Below, one piece after another: positions 26,401-32,971 of a stretch of DNA of 64,000 bases. The notes below the pieces were generated by a model. The model saw nothing but the letters and a program-made list of their open reading frames with translations. It was not told the origin of the DNA and did no database searches. Origin of the DNA: Candidatus Desulfobacillus denitrificans (GTDB lineage Bacteria; Pseudomonadota; Gammaproteobacteria; Burkholderiales; Rhodocyclaceae); the NCBI GenBank assembly GCA_017347485.1, contig AP021857.1, forward strand, positions 2,833,390 to 2,897,389. The letters are read 5' to 3'. Both the position numbers and the translations under genes were made by a program. Positions within the stretch are counted from its first letter, which is position 1; every line of letters starts with the position of its first letter.

Positions 26401-27252
26401 TCGGCGCTGTCGAAGAAAACCGGCATCGATCACCACCACCTCTACGCCGGGCGGCACGAGGACAAGATCACCTTCCGCGACATCGTCGCCCAGCCGCGCA
26501 AGATCATCACCGCGCCGACCTGGTCGGGCATCGAGTCGGAAAAGGTGTCCTACAACGCGGGCTATACCAACATCCACGAGCACATCCCCTTCCGCACGCT
26601 CACCGGCCGCGCCCACTTCTACCAGGACCACGAGTGGATGCTGGATTTCGGCGAAGGCTTCTGCGCCTTCCGCCCGGGGCTCGACATGAAGGCCCAGAAC
26701 ACCGTGCCGGCGGCAGTGAAGGCCAAGCCGCACCTGGTGCTCAACTGGATCACGCCCCATTCCAAGTGGGGCATCCACTCCAGTTACCAGGACAACCTGC
26801 GCATGCTGAACCTCTTCCGCGGCGGTCCCTACATCTGGATCGCCGAGGAGGACGCCAAGGACATCGGCATCGCCGACAACGACTGGATTGAGGCGATCAA
26901 CGGCAACGGCGCCACGGTGGCGCGCGCGGTGGTCTCGCAGCGCGTGCCGCGCGGCATGGCGCTCATGTACCACGCCCAGGAAAAGACCGTGAACGTACCC
27001 GGCTCGCCTTCGACCGGCAAGCGCGGCGGCATCCTCAACTCGGTCACGCGCGTGGTGGTGAAGCCCACCAACATGGTCGGCGGCTACGCCCAGCTCGCCT
27101 ACGGCTTCAACTACTACGGCACCGTCGGCACCCAGCGCGACGAGTTCGTCGTGGTGCACAGGATCGCCGACCAGGATATCGACTGGCTGGAGCGTCCGCT
27201 GACGCAGGAACGCGAGGACCAGCGCAACCCGGCCGGCGTCGGACCGCGCTGA
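23488..27252 (+). CDS. narG: Respiratory nitrate reductase alpha subunit NarG
   Basis: 1254 residues, the normal NarG length. It contains the N-terminal FS0 cluster region (HGVNCTGGCSWKIFVKNG), the RGASFSWYLYSPHRIKHPLIRGRLL segment, and the molybdopterin-guanine dinucleotide domains. The start is the GTG at 23488 with an AAAGGAG site; longer in-frame extensions run back through the upstream gene and are not real. It reduces nitrate to nitrite on the cytoplasmic face of the membrane with NarH and NarI. The N-terminus (MSHFLDRLKFFDRTKGTFSNGHG) is the standard one. Confidence 0.97.
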   Translation: MSHFLDRLKFFDRTKGTFSNGHGIVTNEDRRWEDAYRNRWRHDKVVRSTHGVNCTGGCSWKIFVKNGLVAFEMQQTDYPRTRDDLPNHEPRGCQRGASFSWYLYSPHRIKHPLIRGRLLDLYRAERKAGRDPVEAWEAIQNDPAKRLQYTAVRGLGGFVRTDWDEVTEIIAAANIHTIRKHGPDRIFGFSPIPAMSMISYAAGSRYLSLIGGACGSFYDWYCDLPAASPQTWGEQTDVPEAADWYNSTYLIIAGANLPMTRTPDAHFATEVRYKGAKIVSMAPDYAEYVKFADLWMPVKQGTDSAAFLAMGHVALKEFHVDRQDAYFTEYARTYTDLPMQVLLRRVSETEGDGYVSDRTLRASDFDGAFGEKNNPEWKTIVWDEISQSFVVPNGSIGFRWGEDGKWNTLPRNAANGAEVRAQLSCIAGKDAVVSVGFPHFNPGEPGLLYRNVPARKVKLANGEEALVATVFDLQIAQYGIDRGLGGGNVAASYEDATVAYTPAWAEKVTGVKRADLIRTGREFAENAAKTRGKSMVIMGAAINHWYHNDMSYRSIMNLLHLCGCVGQSGGGWAHYVGQEKLRPQAGWAPIAFALDWQRPPRHMNSTTFWYFHTDQWRYEKVSADGLLAPSAKARYKGYQLADYNVVSQRLGWLPSAPHFNRNPLDIVAEAEQAGATDEAGVARHMVEQLKAGKLAFAYEDIDAPENHVRNLFVWRANLLGCSAKGHEYFLKHLLGAQNGVMQEGTDGKLCQEVKWHETAATAKLDLMVDINFRLNSTGAYSDIILPTATWYEKHDLNTTDMHPFIHPLAEAVTPGWESKSDWQIFQAIAKTFSRLAERHLGSRKDVVALPMHHDSPFELAQPLGVKDWKRGECEPIPGKTLPLLKVVQRDFADTYRKFIALGPLMTRLGNNIKGIDWNTELEYEELKAHNGTVREEGLSKGMPSIADDIAACEAVLRMAPETNGEVAHKSWSALSKKTGIDHHHLYAGRHEDKITFRDIVAQPRKIITAPTWSGIESEKVSYNAGYTNIHEHIPFRTLTGRAHFYQDHEWMLDFGEGFCAFRPGLDMKAQNTVPAAVKAKPHLVLNWITPHSKWGIHSSYQDNLRMLNLFRGGPYIWIAEEDAKDIGIADNDWIEAINGNGATVARAVVSQRVPRGMALMYHAQEKTVNVPGSPSTGKRGGILNSVTRVVVKPTNMVGGYAQLAYGFNYYGTVGTQRDEFVVVHRIADQDIDWLERPLTQEREDQRNPAGVGPR

Positions 27253-27274
27253 ACGGAACACACAGGAGACAACG

Positions 27275-28822
27275 ATGAAAGTTCGTGCCCAATTCGCACT
27301 CGCCTTCAACCTCGACAAGTGCATCGGCTGCCACACCTGCTCGGTGACGTGCAAGAACGTGTGGACCAACCGCAAAGGCGTCGAGTACGCCTGGTTCAAC
27401 AATGTCGAGTCCAAGCCCGGCATCGGCTATCCGAAGCAATGGGAAAACCAGGAAATCTGGCGCGGCGGCTGGGAGCTGGCCGACGGCAGGCTGCAGCTCA
27501 AGTCCGGCAGCAAGCTCTCGCGCCTGCTCAACATCTTCGCCAATCCGGACATGCCGCAGATCGACGACTACTACGAGCCCTTCACCTTCGACTACGCGCG
27601 CCTGCAGAATGCGCCCCTGTCGGAGGCGGCCCCCACGGCGCGCCCGGTCTCGCAGATCACCGGCGAGAAGATGGACAAGGTCACCTGGGGGCCCAACTGG
27701 GAGGACGACCTCGCCGGCGAGTACGACAAGCGCGCCAGGGACGTCAACATGAAGGGCCTGGAAAAGCGCATCTACTCCCAGTTCCAGAACACCTTCCACA
27801 TGTACCTGCCGCGCATCTGCAATCACTGCCTCAACCCGGCCTGCGTGGCGGCCTGCCCCTCGGGCTCCCTCTACAAGCGCGAGGAGGACGGCATCGTGCT
27901 GGCGGACCAGGACAAGTGCCGCGGCTGGCGCATGTGCGTGTCCGCCTGCCCCTACAAAAAGATGTTCTACAACTGGGAATCGGGCAAGGCCGAGAAGTGC
28001 ATCGGCTGCTATCCGCGCGTGGAATCCGGCATGCCGACGGTGTGCTCCGAGTCCTGCGTCGGCCGCATCCGCTACAACGGCATCATGCTCTATGACGCGG
28101 ACAGGATCGAGGAGCTCGCCGCCACGGCGAACGAGCAGGACCTCTACGAGGCGCAGCGGCGCATTTTCCTCGACCCCAACGATGCGGGGGTGATCGCCGC
28201 GGCGCGGCGCGACGGCATCCCGGAATCGTGGATCGAGGCGGCACGCATGTCGCCCATCTGGAAGATGGCCATGGAATGGAAGATCGCCTTCCCCATGCAC
28301 CCGGAGTTCCGCACGCTGCCGATGGTCTGGTACGTGCCGCCGCTCTCGCCCGTGCAGTCGGCCATCGACCAGGGCGAGCTGCCCACCGAACCGGACGGCG
28401 CCATCCCCCAGGCCGGCGCCATGCGCCTGCCGCTGCAATATCTGGCGAGCCTGTTCACCGCCGGCCAGGAGCGGCCGATCTTCGAGGCCCTCGACAAGAT
28501 GATGGCCATGCGCTCCTACCAGCGCTCGGTGCATGTCGACGGCAAGGCCGACACGCGCGCCCTGGAGCGCGCCGGGCTGAGCGAGCAGCAGGCGATAGAC
28601 ATGTACCGGCTGCTGGCCATTGCCAACCATGAAGATCGCTTCGTCATCCCGACCGGCCAGGCCGAGATCAAGCTGGAGGACGCGTTCGGCTTCCAGGGAC
28701 AGAACGGCTTTACCTTCGGCAACGATTCCTCGCCCGGCATCAGCGGCCATTCGCTCTTTCCCGAGCGGCGCAAGGAAACCGTCGAGTCGAACGAGCCGGC
28801 GCCCGCGGCCGGCGAACGCTGA
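27275..28822 (+). CDS. narH: Respiratory nitrate reductase beta subunit NarH
   Basis: 515 residues. Four iron-sulfur cluster motifs are visible: CIGCHTCSVTCK (about 15-26), CNHCLNPACVAACPSG, CRGWRMCVSACP with Trp in place of the second Cys (the [3Fe-4S] site typical of NarH), and CIGCYPRVESGMPTVCSESC. It wires NarG to the cytochrome b NarI. It lies 22 nt after narG. Confidence 0.97.
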   Translation: MKVRAQFALAFNLDKCIGCHTCSVTCKNVWTNRKGVEYAWFNNVESKPGIGYPKQWENQEIWRGGWELADGRLQLKSGSKLSRLLNIFANPDMPQIDDYYEPFTFDYARLQNAPLSEAAPTARPVSQITGEKMDKVTWGPNWEDDLAGEYDKRARDVNMKGLEKRIYSQFQNTFHMYLPRICNHCLNPACVAACPSGSLYKREEDGIVLADQDKCRGWRMCVSACPYKKMFYNWESGKAEKCIGCYPRVESGMPTVCSESCVGRIRYNGIMLYDADRIEELAATANEQDLYEAQRRIFLDPNDAGVIAAARRDGIPESWIEAARMSPIWKMAMEWKIAFPMHPEFRTLPMVWYVPPLSPVQSAIDQGELPTEPDGAIPQAGAMRLPLQYLASLFTAGQERPIFEALDKMMAMRSYQRSVHVDGKADTRALERAGLSEQQAIDMYRLLAIANHEDRFVIPTGQAEIKLEDAFGFQGQNGFTFGNDSSPGISGHSLFPERRKETVESNEPAPAAGER

Positions 28823-28833
28823 GGAGACGAACC

Positions 28834-29469
28834 ATGCCATTTCATCGCATGCTATCCCTGCTCCTTGGCTATCCGGATGCCGCGCTGCGCGCCGCCTTGC
28901 CGGAAGTCGCCGCAACCCTTGCCAGCGCCGATCTCGCCGCGCAGGAGCGCATTACGCTCGACGGTTTCATCGACCGTATCGCGAGGAGCGATCCGACCGC
29001 GGCGGAAGAAGCGTACGTGCGCACATTCGACATGGTGCCCGAGCACAGCCTGCATCTGACCCATCATCTGCTGGGCGAAGACAAGAACCGGGGGCCGGCA
29101 CTCATCGACCTGAGCGAGCATTACAAGGCGTATGGCGTTGAAATCTCGCAAAACGAGCTGCCCGACTACCTGCCGCTGATGCTCGAATTCGCCTCTTTGC
29201 TGGAAGAACAGGAAGGGCGCATGTTCCTGTCGTACTGGAACAAGGCCCTGCGCCAGCTGCACGCGAATCTGGCTGCCTCGGCCACCCCCTACGCCGAACT
29301 GGTGGGGCTGGTCGAACGGCGCAGCCGGCTCGCTGCGGCAGGCTGCGAGGTCACTACCTCTGCCGCCGAGATCACAAACCCGCTGCTCGACGACGGCGAC
29401 AACGACCCGCCGGTGAGCTGGAATGCGCCGCCGCATCAGGCTCCCGCCCGTTCAGGCTCGCGTTGTTGA
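28834..29469 (+). CDS. narJ: Nitrate reductase assembly chaperone NarJ
   Basis: 211 residues, a TorD-family helical protein. The start FHRMLSLLLGYPDAALRAALPEV and the core YVRTFDMVPEHSLHLTHHLLGEDKNRGPALIDLSEHYKAYG are characteristic. NarJ helps insert the molybdenum cofactor and membrane-attach NarGH; it is not part of the final enzyme. It starts 11 nt after narH. Confidence 0.94.
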   Translation: MPFHRMLSLLLGYPDAALRAALPEVAATLASADLAAQERITLDGFIDRIARSDPTAAEEAYVRTFDMVPEHSLHLTHHLLGEDKNRGPALIDLSEHYKAYGVEISQNELPDYLPLMLEFASLLEEQEGRMFLSYWNKALRQLHANLAASATPYAELVGLVERRSRLAAAGCEVTTSAAEITNPLLDDGDNDPPVSWNAPPHQAPARSGSRC

Positions 29470-29490
29470 ATTAACGATACGGAGACGATC

Positions 29491-30183
29491 ATGGATTTTC
29501 TGCACAACTTCATTTTTGGCGTGTATCCCTACATCGCCACCACCGTCTTCCTGCTCGGGAGCTGGATCCGCTTCGACCATGAGCAATACACCTGGAAAAG
29601 CGATTCGAGCCAGTTGCTTTCGAAATCCGGCATGCGCTTCGCCAGCAACTTCTTCCACTACGGCATCCTCGGCCTGTTCCTCGGGCATGTGGCCGGCCTG
29701 CTGACGCCCCACGCCGTCTTCCTGGCCCTGGGCGTGTCGGACATGGCGCACCAGTGGCTGGCCATCGTCGCCGGCACGCTGTTCGGCGGCGCCTGCCTGC
29801 TCGGTGCCGTCGTGCTCTGGTTGCGGCGCCTCGCCAACACGCGCGTGCGCGCCGCCTCGCGCTGGATGGACATCAATATTCTGGGCTGGCTCGCGCTGAC
29901 GGCCGCCGCAGGGCTGTTCACGATCCCTTTCTCCATTCAACACGCCAACGCGGGCAATGCCGAAACCATGATTCGCCTCGCCAACTGGGTTCAGAGCATC
30001 CTCTACCTGCATCCCGATCCCTCGCTGGTGAAGGAAGTCGATCCGGCATACAAATTCCACATGTTCCTGGGCATGTCCGTGTTCCTGTTCTTCCCTTTCA
30101 CCCGCCTGGTGCATATCTGGAGCGCGCCATTCGGCTACCTCGCTCGCGCCTACCAGATTGTCCGCGCCAAGCGGGTTCATTGA
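29491..30183 (+). CDS. narI: Respiratory nitrate reductase gamma subunit NarI
   Basis: 230 residues, five membrane helices. Histidines for the two b hemes are in NFFHYGILGLFLGHVAGLL (helix II) and FHMFLGMSVFLFFPFTRLVHIWSAP (helix V). NarI oxidizes quinol on the periplasmic side and passes electrons to NarH. It ends the narGHJI set. It starts 21 nt after narJ with a GGAGA site. Confidence 0.95.
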   Translation: MDFLHNFIFGVYPYIATTVFLLGSWIRFDHEQYTWKSDSSQLLSKSGMRFASNFFHYGILGLFLGHVAGLLTPHAVFLALGVSDMAHQWLAIVAGTLFGGACLLGAVVLWLRRLANTRVRAASRWMDINILGWLALTAAAGLFTIPFSIQHANAGNAETMIRLANWVQSILYLHPDPSLVKEVDPAYKFHMFLGMSVFLFFPFTRLVHIWSAPFGYLARAYQIVRAKRVH

Positions 30184-30258
30184 CCGAATACCGGTCAACG
30201 GCTTGCGATTCCTGCGCCGCAACTGTCCCCGGAAGGATTTTGGCTCCTCCCGGAAACC

Positions 30259-30272
30259 TTGCTTTAGATCAA
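30259..30272 (+). promoter_or_regulatory. FNR-type site (one mismatch) before napC
   Basis: TTGCT-TTAG-ATCAA differs from the FNR consensus at one base (C for A in TTGAT). It is centred about 68 nt before the napC start, similar in distance to the other FNR-type sites of the window. Confidence 0.6.
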
Positions 30273-30333
30273 TGTCGCGCTGCAACAATCCGGCGAACAT
30301 GCGCGCGTGCATCGATCGACTGAAAGGGATCTC

Positions 30334-30933
30334 ATGGGCGGGGCGGAGAAAGGATTTTTTTGCGGCTGCTGGAGCGCATTGCGCCGGCCCAGCGCCAAAT
30401 ACTCCCTGCTGGCCCTGCTGGCGGTCGGCTTCGTCTCCGGCATCGTCTTCTGGGGCGGCTTCAACACCGCCATGGAAGCCACCAACACGCTGGAGTTCTG
30501 CGTCTCCTGCCACGAGATGCGCGACACCGTCTATCAGGAATACCAGAAGACCATCCACTATTCGAACCGCACCGGCGTGCGCGCCATCTGCTCGGACTGC
30601 CACGTGCCGAAGGACTGGGTGCACAAGGTGGCGAGGAAGGTGCAGGCCTCGAAGGAGCTCTACGGCAAGCTGATGGGTACCATCGACACGCCGGAGAAGT
30701 TCGAGGCCAAGCGCCTGGAGCTGGCGCAGAACGAGTGGGCGCGCATGAAGGGTTCGGACTCGCGCGAGTGCCGCAACTGCCACGGTTTCGAGGGCATGAA
30801 CCCGGAGGCGCAGAAGCAGCGGGCGAGAAAGCAGCACGAGATGGCGCAGCGCGACAAGAACACCTGCATCGACTGCCACAAGGGCATCGCCCACCAGAAG
30901 CCGAAGGGCATGAAGGAAGAGGACGAGGAGTAA
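30334..30933 (+). CDS. napC: Tetraheme quinol dehydrogenase NapC (NapC/NirT family)
   Basis: 199 residues. One membrane helix (YSLLALLAVGFVSGIVFWGGF) is followed by four CxxCH motifs (CVSCH, CSDCH, CRNCH, CIDCH). NTLEFCVSCHEMRDTVYQEYQ is the standard NapC/NirT opening. It takes electrons from quinol and passes them to periplasmic reductases, most likely NapAB encoded at 45-50 kb on the other strand; supply to a nitrite reductase elsewhere is also possible. An FNR-type box precedes it and a strong terminator follows, so it looks like its own transcript. The start at 30334 has an AAAGGGA site. Confidence 0.85.
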   Translation: MGGAEKGFFCGCWSALRRPSAKYSLLALLAVGFVSGIVFWGGFNTAMEATNTLEFCVSCHEMRDTVYQEYQKTIHYSNRTGVRAICSDCHVPKDWVHKVARKVQASKELYGKLMGTIDTPEKFEAKRLELAQNEWARMKGSDSRECRNCHGFEGMNPEAQKQRARKQHEMAQRDKNTCIDCHKGIAHQKPKGMKEEDEE

Positions 30934-30954
30934 TTCTCCTCCGATCCGCGCACG

Positions 30955-30980
30955 GGCAGAACGCGAGTTCTGCCTTTTTT
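30955..30980 (+). terminator. Rho-independent terminator after napC
   Basis: A perfect 8-bp stem GGCAGAAC / GTTCTGCC closes a GCGA tetraloop, followed by TTTTTT. It lies only 15 nt before the napF start, so napF must use read-through or its own promoter. Confidence 0.92.
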
Positions 30981-30995
30981 CATTACACTTCAGGC

Positions 30996-31475
30996 ATGGC
31001 CGACATCAGCCGCCGCCGTTTCCTGCGCGGCGATTTTTCCGGAAGCCGGAGCGCGCCGCGCCCGCCCTGGGCGCGGGCGGAGGCCGCCTTCGCCGCCGCC
31101 TGCACGCGCTGCCGCGACTGCGTCAATGCCTGTCCGCAGCGCATCCTCGTGCTCGACGGCGCAGGGCGCCCGACGGTGGACTTTGGCCGCGGCGAGTGCA
31201 CCTTCTGCGGCAAGTGCGTCGAGGCCTGCACGCCGCGGGCGCTGGAACGGCGGGAGGGCGCACCGCCCTGGCAACGCAAGGCGCTGATCGAGGGCGCCTG
31301 CCTGGCGATGGCCAACGTGGTGTGCCGCGCCTGCGGCGATGCCTGTCCCGAACGGGCGATCCGTTTCCGGCCGAAGCCGATGGCGGCGGCGCAGCCGGAA
31401 GTGATCGGGGCGCTGTGCACCGGCTGCGGCGCCTGCGTGGCGCCCTGTCCGGCGCGGGCGGTGCGCATCGCCTGA
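30996..31475 (+). CDS. napF: Ferredoxin-type protein NapF
   Basis: 159 residues with several four-cysteine clusters: CTRCRDCVNACP, CTFCGKCVEACTP, CRACGDACPE and CTGCGACVAPCP. The N-terminus (DISRRRFLRGDF) has the NapF-like twin-arginine-like string without a clear hydrophobic core. NapF is a cytoplasmic iron-sulfur protein that helps mature NapA. It is separated from the other nap genes by 14 kb and lies convergent and abutting (1 nt apart) with the diheme cytochrome gene on the minus strand. Confidence 0.85.
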   Translation: MADISRRRFLRGDFSGSRSAPRPPWARAEAAFAAACTRCRDCVNACPQRILVLDGAGRPTVDFGRGECTFCGKCVEACTPRALERREGAPPWQRKALIEGACLAMANVVCRACGDACPERAIRFRPKPMAAAQPEVIGALCTGCGACVAPCPARAVRIA

Positions 31476-32240
31476 CTATTTCTCCTCGACTTTCTCCGCT
31501 TCCTGGATGCTCGTCAGGAAGGCCAGGATATCCTGGATGTCCTTTTCCTTGAGCGTGTTGAGAATGCCGGTGGTGCCTTCCTCGTCATGCGGGCGCTCGC
31601 CCCTGACATAGGCGTCGACCTGCTTCTTCAGGTAATTGGTGTACTGGCCGACCAGCAGGGGAAACTTGCCGCGGCCGCGGCCGTCGCGGCCGTGGCAGGA
31701 AAAGCATTCCTTCTGGTAGATCGTCCTGCCGTTGGCGATGTCTCCCTCCGCGCGCGGCACGATCATCACCTTGTCCATCGCCAGCAGGCGCGTCAGAGCA
31801 TCGTCGCTCTCCTTGAACTGCGGTGGTCGGGTCGGCAGCCGGATGGCCGCCAAGTATTCGGACACGGCCTCGATGTCCTCGTCGGACAGTTCGCGCTCCT
31901 GCGTGTAGGGATACATCGGCAGGTTGATGCGCTTGCGCGCGCGGAAGGATTTCAGCTGGTCCTTCAGATAGGCGGCGCGCTGGCCGGCCAGGCGCGGATA
32001 CTCGCCGCGCTTGCCGCCCTGGCCGAACTCGCCGTGGCAGGCGGCGCAGACGCCGTTGATTTCCTTGCCCTTGCCGTCCTCCGCCGCTGCGGCCGGATCC
32101 GGCGCCTCGCTCCTGGCCTCGGCCCGGGGCGCCGGCTTCGGCGCGCTCTGTTTCTTCGCCGGGGCGGCCTCCGCGCCGCCGCCGCAGCCCAAGCCGGCCA
32201 GCAGCATCACGGCGAGAATGACAGGAGGGAACTTGCGCAT
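31476..32240 (-). CDS. Diheme c-type cytochrome, lipoprotein (cytochrome c4-like)
   Basis: 254 residues. A lipoprotein signal peptide (MLLAGLGCGGG, lipobox Cys) is followed by an Ala/Pro/Lys-rich linker and two cytochrome c domains with CAACH and CFSCH and later Met ligand candidates (LPMYPYTQERELSDEDIEAVSEYLA). It is probably periplasmic and membrane-tethered, and could shuttle electrons to NosZ or another periplasmic reductase. The ATG at 32240 is chosen because it gives the lipoprotein signal; longer in-frame starts run into the next gene. A perfect FNR-type box sits 53 nt upstream. It lies convergent with napF. Confidence 0.85.
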   Translation of the reverse strand: MRKFPPVILAVMLLAGLGCGGGAEAAPAKKQSAPKPAPRAEARSEAPDPAAAAEDGKGKEINGVCAACHGEFGQGGKRGEYPRLAGQRAAYLKDQLKSFRARKRINLPMYPYTQERELSDEDIEAVSEYLAAIRLPTRPPQFKESDDALTRLLAMDKVMIVPRAEGDIANGRTIYQKECFSCHGRDGRGRGKFPLLVGQYTNYLKKQVDAYVRGERPHDEEGTTGILNTLKEKDIQDILAFLTSIQEAEKVEEK

Positions 32241-32292
32241 GGTCAGGATTCCGAAGGCGGGAGCATTCTGCGCCATCGCGCGCGGGAGCGGA

Positions 32293-32306
32293 TTGACCGG
32301 AGTCAA
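32293..32306 (-). promoter_or_regulatory. FNR/Dnr-type site before the diheme cytochrome gene
   Basis: TTGAC-CGGA-GTCAA is a perfect palindromic FNR/Dnr-type site. Its centre is about 59 nt before the cytochrome ATG. It overlaps the stop codon of the FixH-like gene upstream. Confidence 0.75.
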
Positions 32307-32779
32307 TGGCCGCTTTCGAAGCGGAACGGCACGCCGAGGTGCCTGCGCCCGTCCTCCAGCGTCACGGTCGCCTGCCACATCATCCTGCCGGTGACGCACA
32401 CCGGCAGCGTGGTTTCGCCGATGTGGCGCCCCCCGCCGGCGGCGGCGAGGGGCAGGTGGTGCGCGCCCATGTTCATGTCCACGCCGGTGAAGCTGACCTC
32501 GACGCGATCGGCGCGCGCGCCGGCGACGGTCGCGATGACGCGCATCGGCCCGGCCGACGGCACCGGCCGCGGCTCGAGCTGCATTTCCAGCCGTCCGCCG
32601 CCCGGCAGGGGGGCGGAGCAGATGGCACGGTCGAGCCGGCAATCCGCGACCAGGGGCAGCATCACTTCGGCTCCGGGCAACATCACGAGGCCGACGCCCG
32701 CGGCGGCCAGCATGGCCAGGATGGCGACAGCGGGCGGATAAAAATTATTGCGGTTTCCCGCAGTAAAACCTATTCCCAT
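32303..32779 (-). CDS. Membrane-anchored FixH/YtkA-like protein of unknown role
   Basis: 158 residues from the ATG at 32779. One transmembrane segment (YPPAVAILAMLAAAGVGLVML) is followed by a periplasmic domain with two cysteines (VADCRLDRAICSAP). Its C-terminal VSFTGVDMNMGAHHLPL ... MMWQATVTLEDGRRHLGVPFRFE resembles the FixH-like beta-sandwich fold, with Met/His residues that could bind copper. A longer start at 32824 would lie inside the FNR-type box and is rejected. Position between a nos-type cytochrome and divergent nosZ suggests copper delivery or NosZ support. The family assignment is tentative. Confidence 0.6.
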   Translation of the reverse strand: MGIGFTAGNRNNFYPPAVAILAMLAAAGVGLVMLPGAEVMLPLVADCRLDRAICSAPLPGGGRLEMQLEPRPVPSAGPMRVIATVAGARADRVEVSFTGVDMNMGAHHLPLAAAGGGRHIGETTLPVCVTGRMMWQATVTLEDGRRHLGVPFRFESGH

Positions 32780-32817
32780 CACCAAGCTATTGTGGGTGCG
32801 CTCAACCCCGCACTTAT

Positions 32818-32831
32818 TTGACATTCGTCAA
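32818..32831 (+). promoter_or_regulatory. FNR/Dnr-type site in the nosZ / FixH-like divergent region
   Basis: TTGAC-ATTC-GTCAA is a perfect palindrome. For nosZ its centre is 147 nt before the ATG, and a TAAAGT element at 32853-32858 fits a class II -10 box. For the FixH-like gene its centre is about 45 nt before the ATG. It may serve both directions. Confidence 0.75.
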
Positions 32832-32971
32832 GGATTTGACTCGCCACAGGAATAAAGTGGTGCGGCAAAATGTCGCAGCGTCGATTTGCCGCATCCCTCT
32901 GGCATGCGGCGGTCCAAGCGGCAGTCGGACGCGCAACTCGATTTTTATGTTGTCATCAAGGGAGAATCACC

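Noticed and set aside
32780..32824. Longer start of the FixH-like gene at 32824
   Set aside because: That ATG lies inside a perfect FNR-type palindrome, which would leave no leader; the ATG at 32779 gives the membrane segment directly.
32870..32971. Longer nosZ start at 32870
   Set aside because: The extra residues precede the true signal peptide and lie in the promoter/leader downstream of the FNR box; the ATG at 32972 has an AAGGGAG site and a clean Sec signal.
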